From contig UWSO01000050.1 in assembly GCA_900538385.1 (NCBI GenBank), positions 1 to 10,677 on the forward strand: DNA of 10,677 bases, written 5' to 3'. A model generated the notes under the pieces. It was not told the origin of the DNA and searched no databases. It saw nothing but the letters and a program-made list of their open reading frames with translations. A program made the translations under genes and the position numbers. The stretch is from an uncultured Porphyromonas sp. (GTDB taxonomy: Bacteria; Bacteroidota; Bacteroidia; Bacteroidales; Porphyromonadaceae). The number at the start of each line of letters is the position of its first letter. Within the stretch, counting starts at the first letter, position 1. This document shows positions 5,740 to 10,677 of the stretch, in pieces.

Positions 5740-8265
5740 ATGAAATTGTCGGAGTTACATAATGGCGACCGAGCTCGTATCCTGTCGGTCGGCGGGCATG
5801 GAGCCTTTCGCAAGCGTATCCTAGAGATGGGCTTCGTGCAGGGGCAGGTGGTGGAGGTAATCCAAGCAGCCCCGCTGAAGGATCCTATCTACTATCGACT
5901 GATGGACTACAATGTCTCGCTGCGTCGCAAAGAGGCGGGACTGATCACGGTAGAGCTCATCGACCAGTCGTCCGCCTCGGAGGAGCTACCGCCACTGCAC
6001 CAGACTTTCAGCCATAGCGAAGGCTCTGAGGCGCAGTCGACAGCCTCCTCCCCGACAGCCAGTGCAGCTATCTCCCGCTCACTACGGGTAGCGCTCATTG
6101 GTAACCCAAACAGCGGCAAGACGACTCTCTTCAACCATGCCAGCGGAGCGCATGAGCGCGTCGGCAATTACAGCGGGGTGACTGTCGAAGCTAAAGAGGC
6201 TCACTTCGACCATCAAGGCATACGCTACGAATTGGTCGACCTCCCCGGCACCTATTCGCTATCGCCCTATTCGCCAGAGGAGCTTTACATCCGTGACTAC
6301 CTGACCAATGAAGAGACGCGTCCCGATGTGGTCATCGATGTACTCGATGCGACCAACCTAGAGCGACAGCTATACCTCGCCGTGCAGGTCCGCGAGATGG
6401 GTATCCCGATGGTGGTCGCGCTCAACATGTGGGACGAGTTCGAGCAGAAGAAGAATCAACTCGATGTGCAGCAGCTCTCCCACCTCCTAGGTGCGCCGAT
6501 GGTACCGACCATCTGCCGCAAGGGGGTCGGTATCTCAGAGCTCTTTGACAAGGTACGTCAGCTCGTTGACGAAAATCTCTACGCCGATCGCCGCTTCCTG
6601 CAGATACACTACGGCACGGACCTCGAGCAGAGCATAGCAACCCTGCAAACGAAGCTCACCGAGCATGCGACCTTTCCCGATCACCTATCCCCCCGCTACT
6701 TAGCGGTCAAGCTGCTTGAGGGGGACCCGCACACACATAGCTTCATCAAGCAGCAAGCGAAAGGCGACTACCTCCTCACAGCCACCGCCTACGAGGAGAA
6801 CAGACTGCGCAAGAATCACTCCAACGAGGAGGATCTAGAGAACTATATCATCAACCAGCGCTACGGCTTCATCGCCGGAGCACTCAGAGAGACCTACCGT
6901 CCGAACAAGCGACGCATACGCACCATGACGGATCGTATAGACAACCTCCTCATACACCCCATCTGGGGTTATCCGATCTTTCTCGCCTTCCTCTTTATCA
7001 TGTTTGAGGCAACCTTTGCCTTGGGAGCCTTCCCAATGGACTGGATCGAGCAGGGCGTGGATGCTCTCGGAGCTTGGGTTCACGGGCTGATGTCGCCTGG
7101 ACCTCTACGTGATCTGCTGGTGACGGGTGTCATAGGCGGCGTGGGCGGTGTCCTCGTCTTCCTACCCAATATCCTCATCCTCTACCTCTTTATATCCATA
7201 ATGGAGGACACGGGCTATATGGCTCGAGCTACCTTCCTCATGGATCGACTAATGCACCACATGGGGCTGCACGGTAAGTCCTTCATACCGCTCATCATGG
7301 GCTTCGGGTGCAATGTTCCTGCTGTGATGGCATCCCGCACGATCGAGAGCCGACAGAGTCGCATCATCACGGTGCTAGTCACTTCGCTCATGAGCTGTAG
7401 CGCCAGACTACCAGTCTACATACTCATTGCGGGGACCTTCTTCCCACAAAGTGCTGGGTTGGTACTCTTCGGACTGTACGCCCTGGGGGTGTTGCTGGCT
7501 TTCCTCATGGCAAAGCTTTTCCGCCGGGTACTCTTCAAGTCGGAGGATCTCCCCTTCGTCATGGAGCTACCTCCCTACCGCATACCGATGGTGCGTGCCG
7601 TGGGTATACACATGTGGGACAAAGCGCGCGAGTACCTCCACAAGATGGGATCAGTGATCCTCGTGGCGTCAGTCATCATCTGGGCTCTAGGCTACTATCC
7701 TCGTGAGGAGGTGATGTCTCGTGCCGATGAGCAGATAGCACAGGTGCAGCAGCAGAGCACGCTCTCTGAGAGTGAGCGCAGTGAGCAGGTCGCCGAGATA
7801 GAGCGTCAAGCGCACATGGAGCAGCAAGAGCGCTCCTATTTAGGACGCATCGGACAGACTGTGCAACCCGTCCTAGCTCCGCTCGGCTTCGACTGGAAGC
7901 TCAGCGTGGCGCTTGTGGCTGGTCTACCGGCCAAAGAGGTGGTCGTCAGCTCCCTCAGTGTCATCTACACGGGCAATGAGACGGTGGACGAGGAGAGCGA
8001 AGACTTTGCCGTGGGCAGCTCGGCTCTCTCCCGACAGATGCGCCAAGAGAAAGACCCCGTTACGGGAGAGCCACTCTACACGCCTCTGATAGCCATCAGC
8101 TTCCTCATCTTCGTCCTTATTTACATGCCTTGTATCGCCACCGTGGTGGCAGTCTCTAAGGAGCTCAACAGTGCCTGGTGGGGGCTCTTTGTGGTCGTCT
8201 ACACCTGCGTGCTGGCCTGGATCGTTGCTTATCTGGCACGCCTGATAGGACTACTCATCATATAA
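5740..8265 (+). CDS. feoB: Fused FeoA-FeoB ferrous iron transporter
   Basis: FeoB imports Fe(II) across the inner membrane. In this 841-residue protein an SH3-like FeoA domain (about 1-75) is fused in front of the FeoB GTPase. After a Ser/Thr-rich linker the G domain shows G1 GNPNSGKT (121-128), G2 Thr148, G3 DLPG (167-170) and G4 NMWD (229-232; most family members have another residue in place of Trp). The membrane part runs from about 405 to the end and includes the gate motifs GFGCNVPA (521-528) and MSCSARLPVY (551-560). A polar Glu/Gln-rich segment (about 655-705) separates membrane helices. The ATG at 5740 is chosen because FeoA domains begin at MKLSEL and because a promoter element and dyad lie in the 42 codons added by the ATG at 5614. 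A small FeoB-associated protein follows 13 bases downstream. Confidence 0.96.
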   Translation: MKLSELHNGDRARILSVGGHGAFRKRILEMGFVQGQVVEVIQAAPLKDPIYYRLMDYNVSLRRKEAGLITVELIDQSSASEELPPLHQTFSHSEGSEAQSTASSPTASAAISRSLRVALIGNPNSGKTTLFNHASGAHERVGNYSGVTVEAKEAHFDHQGIRYELVDLPGTYSLSPYSPEELYIRDYLTNEETRPDVVIDVLDATNLERQLYLAVQVREMGIPMVVALNMWDEFEQKKNQLDVQQLSHLLGAPMVPTICRKGVGISELFDKVRQLVDENLYADRRFLQIHYGTDLEQSIATLQTKLTEHATFPDHLSPRYLAVKLLEGDPHTHSFIKQQAKGDYLLTATAYEENRLRKNHSNEEDLENYIINQRYGFIAGALRETYRPNKRRIRTMTDRIDNLLIHPIWGYPIFLAFLFIMFEATFALGAFPMDWIEQGVDALGAWVHGLMSPGPLRDLLVTGVIGGVGGVLVFLPNILILYLFISIMEDTGYMARATFLMDRLMHHMGLHGKSFIPLIMGFGCNVPAVMASRTIESRQSRIITVLVTSLMSCSARLPVYILIAGTFFPQSAGLVLFGLYALGVLLAFLMAKLFRRVLFKSEDLPFVMELPPYRIPMVRAVGIHMWDKAREYLHKMGSVILVASVIIWALGYYPREEVMSRADEQIAQVQQQSTLSESERSEQVAEIERQAHMEQQERSYLGRIGQTVQPVLAPLGFDWKLSVALVAGLPAKEVVVSSLSVIYTGNETVDEESEDFAVGSSALSRQMRQEKDPVTGEPLYTPLIAISFLIFVLIYMPCIATVVAVSKELNSAWWGLFVVVYTCVLAWIVAYLARLIGLLII

Positions 8266-8278
8266 TGTAGGTGTCGCT

Positions 8279-8443
8279 ATGGATTTGCAGACAGTCATTG
8301 TACTACTCATACTGCTTGTCGCACTACTCTACATAGGTCGTAGCTTGTGGCGACTGATCCGCCGACCCCGAGAAGCCCAGGGCTGCGCCGGTTGCTCTGC
8401 CTGCCACCACAAGCCAATAGCGAAGTCGAGAGCTGAGCGGTGA
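8279..8443 (+). CDS. FeoB-associated Cys-rich small membrane protein
   Basis: This 54-residue reading frame starts 13 bases after the feoB stop. Residues 4-20 (QTVIVLLILLVALLYIG) form one membrane helix, followed by a basic stretch (RSLWRLIRRPR, 21-31) that should stay in the cytoplasm, and then a Cys cluster, GCAGCSACHHK (35-45), with C36, C39 and C42. One N-terminal helix plus GCxGCxxCxxK placed directly after feoB is the pattern of the FeoB-associated Cys-rich membrane protein family (Pfam FeoB_associated). In Bacteroidetes and Firmicutes it may stand in for FeoC; its biochemical role is not settled. The cysteines could bind iron or an Fe-S cluster (inference). It is probably co-transcribed with feoB. 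A gene this short is easily missed. Confidence 0.85.
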   Translation: MDLQTVIVLLILLVALLYIGRSLWRLIRRPREAQGCAGCSACHHKPIAKSRAER

Positions 8444-8550
8444 GCGTCCCGACTTGCGGACACTAGGCGGTGTGGGCGTTGCTGTCACTCTCTATACGTA
8501 GTTCTCTACAAGCGAATTCAGCGGGAGCGGCTCAGCAACTAGTCTTTTCG

Positions 8551-8558
8551 TACCTTTG
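8551..8558 (+). promoter_or_regulatory. miaB -7 promoter element
   Basis: TACCTTTG matches TAnnTTTG and ends 8 bases before the miaB ATG, again giving a very short or absent leader. No clear -33 TTTG is seen. The 107 bases between the small Feo gene and this element show no T-rich terminator, so read-through from feoB may also occur. Confidence 0.55.
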
Positions 8559-8566
8559 CGCCTGTT

Positions 8567-9925
8567 ATGACCGAGAAAATAGAGCAAGAGAACAAGCGGG
8601 TCTATATCGAGACCTATGGCTGTCAGATGAATGTGGCTGACAGCGAGATCATAGCTGCACAGATGCAACTGGCGGGCTATCAGCTCACCGATCAGATCGA
8701 TGAGGCGGATGCCGTGCTCATCAATACCTGTTCGGTGCGCGACAATGCGGAGCAGCGTATCATACGTCGTCTGGACAATCTCAATGGTCAGCGCAGACGC
8801 TCGGGGCACCCGCAGATCGTCGGCGTGCTGGGTTGTATGGCAGAGCGTGTGCAGGAGACACTCATACAGAATCACGGCGTGGATCTGGTAGCAGGACCTG
8901 ATGCTTACACCGATCTGCCGCACCTGATCGCTGCAGCTGAGGCGGGCGAGCCTGCTATTAGCATCGAGCTGTCGAAGAGCGAGACCTACAGCGATGTGAT
9001 CCCTGTGCGTCTCCCTGGCTTGCATATCAGTGGCTTCGTCTCGATCATGCGTGGGTGTGACAACTTCTGCACCTACTGCATCGTCCCCTACACACGAGGT
9101 CGTGAGCGCAGCCGTGACCCCGAGAGTATCATCCGTGAGGTGCAGCGCATGGCGCAAGAGGGCTATCGTGAGGTGACCCTCTTAGGGCAAAATGTCAACT
9201 CCTACTGCTGGCAATCTGATACGGGCGCAAACTACACTTTCGCCGATCTGCTGCGAAGCGTTGCTGAGGCGGTTCCGACGATGCGCATTCGCTTTACATC
9301 GCCTCACCCTAAGGATATGAAGGATGAGACGCTCGAGGTGATGAGCCTCTATCCCAACATCTGTCGTCATATTCACTTCCCCCTGCAGAGCGGGAGCAAT
9401 CGCATCCTAGAGCGTATGCACCGCCGCTACACGCGTGAGTGGTACCTAGAGCGTGTGGAGCGCATCCGCGACTATATGCCCGACTGCGGACTGAGCACTG
9501 ATGTCTTCTGTGGCTTCTCGGGTGAGACGGAGGAGGACTTTCAGGAGACGCTGGAGGTAATGAGGCTGGCACGACTGGATAGTGCCTTCATGTTTAAGTA
9601 CTCCGAGCGTCCCGGCACTTACGCTTCCCGTCACCTCGTCGACGATGTCCCTGAGGAGGTCAAGGTAGAGCGACTCAATCGTATGATCGCCCTGCAAAAC
9701 GAGCTGAGCCTCGAGAGCAATGAGCGTGACGTGGGCAAGAGCTTTGAGGTGCTCATCGAGGGTTACAGCAAGCGCTCGCGCGATGACTTCTTCGGGCGTA
9801 CCCAGCAGAACAAAGTGATCGTCTTCCCCAAGGGTCATAACCAGATCGGCAAGCTAGTGACCGTGCGTGTGGAGCGCGTCACCTCGGCAACGATGATCGG
9901 TAGCGAGGAGAAATCCCAGGGATAG
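8567..9925 (+). CDS. miaB: tRNA-2-methylthio-N6-dimethylallyladenosine synthase MiaB
   Basis: MiaB is a radical-SAM methylthiotransferase that converts i6A37 to ms2i6A37 in tRNAs reading codons that begin with U, aiding reading-frame maintenance. The 452-residue protein has the three family domains. The N-terminal UPF0004 domain carries cluster ligands C19 (TYGCQMN), C55 (NTCSVRDNAEQR) and C90 (LGCMAER). The radical-SAM domain carries CxxxCxxC at C164, C168 and C171 (RGCDNFCTYCIVPYTRGRE, 162-180). A TRAM RNA-binding domain lies at about 382-445. The NTCSVRDNAEQR sequence favours MiaB over the related RimO and MtaB. The length is normal and the ATG at 8567 directly precedes the family N-terminus. 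It needs two [4Fe-4S] clusters, which fits its position between Feo iron uptake and a ferredoxin. No miaA is in the window. Confidence 0.97.
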   Translation: MTEKIEQENKRVYIETYGCQMNVADSEIIAAQMQLAGYQLTDQIDEADAVLINTCSVRDNAEQRIIRRLDNLNGQRRRSGHPQIVGVLGCMAERVQETLIQNHGVDLVAGPDAYTDLPHLIAAAEAGEPAISIELSKSETYSDVIPVRLPGLHISGFVSIMRGCDNFCTYCIVPYTRGRERSRDPESIIREVQRMAQEGYREVTLLGQNVNSYCWQSDTGANYTFADLLRSVAEAVPTMRIRFTSPHPKDMKDETLEVMSLYPNICRHIHFPLQSGSNRILERMHRRYTREWYLERVERIRDYMPDCGLSTDVFCGFSGETEEDFQETLEVMRLARLDSAFMFKYSERPGTYASRHLVDDVPEEVKVERLNRMIALQNELSLESNERDVGKSFEVLIEGYSKRSRDDFFGRTQQNKVIVFPKGHNQIGKLVTVRVERVTSATMIGSEEKSQG

Positions 9926-9941
9926 CCCCAGAGTCTATCCC
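9919..9941 (+). terminator. Hairpin at the end of miaB
   Basis: A perfect 7-bp stem, GGGATAG (9919-9925) with CTATCCC (9935-9941), encloses a 9-base loop and includes the miaB stop codon in its left arm. No T-run follows, so it may be a weak terminator or an mRNA 3'-end stabiliser. Confidence 0.4.
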
Positions 9942-10010
9942 AATAAGCAGGTATCAACAAGGGAGTTTGCTACTCACCTTCGCTCTTTATGAAGAAAAAA
10001 ACACCATTCC

Positions 10011-10030
10011 AATACCTAGAAGTAGGTATT
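10011..10030. promoter_or_regulatory. Candidate operator upstream of the ferredoxin gene
   Basis: A perfect 8-bp inverted repeat, AATACCTA-GAAG-TAGGTATT, contains the same TACCTA-N4-TAGGTA dyad seen before feoB. It ends 15 bases before the -7 element and covers the place where the -33 contact should fall, a position well suited to repression (inference). The cognate regulator is unknown. Confidence 0.6.
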
Positions 10031-10045
10031 CTCAGAAGTTTATTG

Positions 10046-10054
10046 TATCTTTGC
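10046..10054 (+). promoter_or_regulatory. Ferredoxin gene -7 promoter element
   Basis: TATCTTTGC is a full match to the Bacteroidetes -7 form TAnnTTTG. Transcription would begin near 10060, giving a leader of about 90 bases rich in A and T just before the ATG, typical of strongly expressed Bacteroidetes genes. A 12-codon reading frame (10066-10104) lies in this leader; I have no evidence that it is used. Confidence 0.7.
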
Positions 10055-10148
10055 ACCACCAAAGCATGAGAGAGACCCTATGTAGTAACTCAAAGCTGGG
10101 GTAACATCACAGATAATCTTAATACTCAAACTAAAAACCAATAGAATT

Positions 10149-10313
10149 ATGGCACACGTAATCACTGACAGCTGTGTAGCTTGTGGCACTTGCATCGATG
10201 AGTGTCCCGTAGGCGCAATCTCTGAGGGCGATATCTACTCAATCGACCCTGATACTTGCATCGATTGCGGCGCATGCGCTGCTGCTTGCCCTTCAGGCGC
10301 TATCGAGGGCTAA
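10149..10313 (+). CDS. Small 2[4Fe-4S] bacterial-type ferredoxin
   Basis: The 54-residue cytoplasmic electron carrier has two cluster-binding motifs: CVACGTCIDECP with C9, C12, C15 and C19, and CIDCGACAAACP with C37, C40, C43 and C47. Each half contributes three ligands to one cluster and the last Cys to the other, as in clostridial-type ferredoxins. The length is that of the minimal family, with no extension. It serves low-potential anaerobic redox enzymes; the partner here cannot be told, and a role in supplying electrons to MiaB is possible but unproven. The start ATG follows an A+T-rich leader (ACCAATAGAATT) without a Shine-Dalgarno site. The gene is monocistronic as far as seen, with its own promoter, a dyad operator candidate, and a strong hairpin about 100 bases downstream. 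Confidence 0.96.
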   Translation: MAHVITDSCVACGTCIDECPVGAISEGDIYSIDPDTCIDCGACAAACPSGAIEG

Positions 10314-10412
10314 GACACACACGGAGACGCTGGCCTTAAGAGCTGAGCCTTCTCCACACCCTCTAGCTCGTGGCCGTCACACACGGTCGCTACACACTTA
10401 ACTAGACAAAAG

Positions 10413-10454
10413 CCGTCCCCTATCTAGTGTTTATTCACACTGGATGGGGGACGG
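10413..10454 (+). terminator. Strong hairpin downstream of the ferredoxin gene
   Basis: An 18-bp stem (10413-10430 with 10437-10454) starting CCGTCCCC and closing GGGGACGG, with two G-U pairs when read on the plus strand, encloses the 6-base loop TTATTC. The plus strand has only TT after the stem. The minus strand reads TTTTG just past the other end, so the hairpin may end transcription from either side. It is the best terminator candidate for the ferredoxin transcript. Confidence 0.6.
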
Positions 10455-10534
10455 TTCGCATATAGCCCCGCACCTGCGCACACCCCTCTGAGAAATGTAC
10501 CATTTGATTTTTGAGGCGGTGTACAGACGCTAAA

Positions 10535-10612
10535 TTCCTCCGGAGGAAATCGAAAATAGCCACGGAGGAACGAAAAATTTCTTCGGAAGAATCAAATGAA
10601 ACTTGTCCTCTC
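10535..10612 (+). repeat. Periodic palindrome array C (3-4 units)
   Basis: Three clear cores, CCTCCGGAGG (centre near 10541), CCACGGAGG (near 10563) and CTTCGGAAG (near 10585), and a decayed fourth near 10607 keep the 21-22 bp spacing of arrays A and B. The span 10578-10599 is identical to 198-219, and 10574-10604 matches 5501-5531 inverted. This is the shortest of the three arrays. Confidence 0.8.
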
Positions 10613-10637
10613 CTGAAATAGAACACAGTTGGGGGAG
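10604..10637 (+). repeat. Border repeat next to array C (copy 2)
   Basis: This is the plus-strand partner of 77-110, sharing TGTCCTCT, CCTGAAA and ACACAGTTGGGG in order. It follows directly on array C, and an ATG (10653) comes 15 bases later. Confidence 0.7.
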
Positions 10638-10677
10638 CCAACCCCAACAACAATGAAAGAAGAAAAAAGTAACCGAG

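Larger units (their letters stand above)
10314..10677. other. Gene-free right end with hairpins and array C
   Basis: No gene is supported over these 364 bases. A small hairpin (10370-10390; 8-bp stem with two G-U pairs, CACAC loop) and a strong hairpin (10413-10454) follow the ferredoxin gene. Array C lies at 10535-10612 and the border repeat at 10604-10637. An ATG at 10653 opens a frame reading MKEEKSNR to the edge; it may begin a gene that continues outside, but eight codons cannot show that. Confidence 0.65.

Noticed and set aside
10066..10104. 12-codon leader reading frame before the ferredoxin gene
   Set aside because: No attenuator-like structure or codon run is seen; likely chance.
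10653..10677. Possible start of a gene (MKEEKSNR) at the right edge
   Set aside because: Only eight codons are visible, and no promoter element of the TAnnTTTG type is seen close upstream. It remains possible but cannot be supported.

Overview
The window looks like chromosomal DNA of a Bacteroidetes bacterium, most likely a Porphyromonas (perhaps the P. asaccharolytica/uenonis side of the genus; this is inference from protein style and base composition, not a search). Supporting signs are the Bacteroidetes -7 promoter form TAnnTTTG at three places, little use of Shine-Dalgarno sites, a fused FeoA-FeoB protein, and G+C-rich genes separated by A+T-rich gaps. All recognised genes lie on the + strand.

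Layout: 1-586 is gene-free and holds a periodic palindrome array (A). 587-5343 is a tight cluster recJ - recQ - ispE: the RecJ exonuclease and a RecQ helicase overlap by 50 bases, and ispE (MEP isoprenoid pathway) follows 10 bases later, so the three are probably co-transcribed. 5344-5739 holds a second array (B), then a candidate operator and promoter for feoB. 5740-8443 encodes the ferrous iron transporter FeoAB (841 residues) and a 54-residue Cys-rich FeoB-associated membrane protein. 8567-9925 is miaB, a radical-SAM tRNA methylthiotransferase with its own promoter. 10149-10313 is a 54-residue 2[4Fe-4S] ferredoxin with its own promoter, operator-like dyad and A+T-rich leader. 10314-10677 holds a strong hairpin and a third array (C).

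The right half has an iron theme: Fe(II) uptake (FeoAB and its partner), then two Fe-S proteins (MiaB, ferredoxin). The dyad TACCTA-N4-TAGGTA lies upstream of both feoB and the ferredoxin gene, which suggests a common regulator, identity unknown.

The most unusual non-coding signal is the set of three intergenic arrays of short G+C palindromes spaced about 21-22 bp apart in A+T-rich DNA. They share a 22-bp identical core, and copies A and B differ by exactly one 21-nt unit. I cannot assign them a function.
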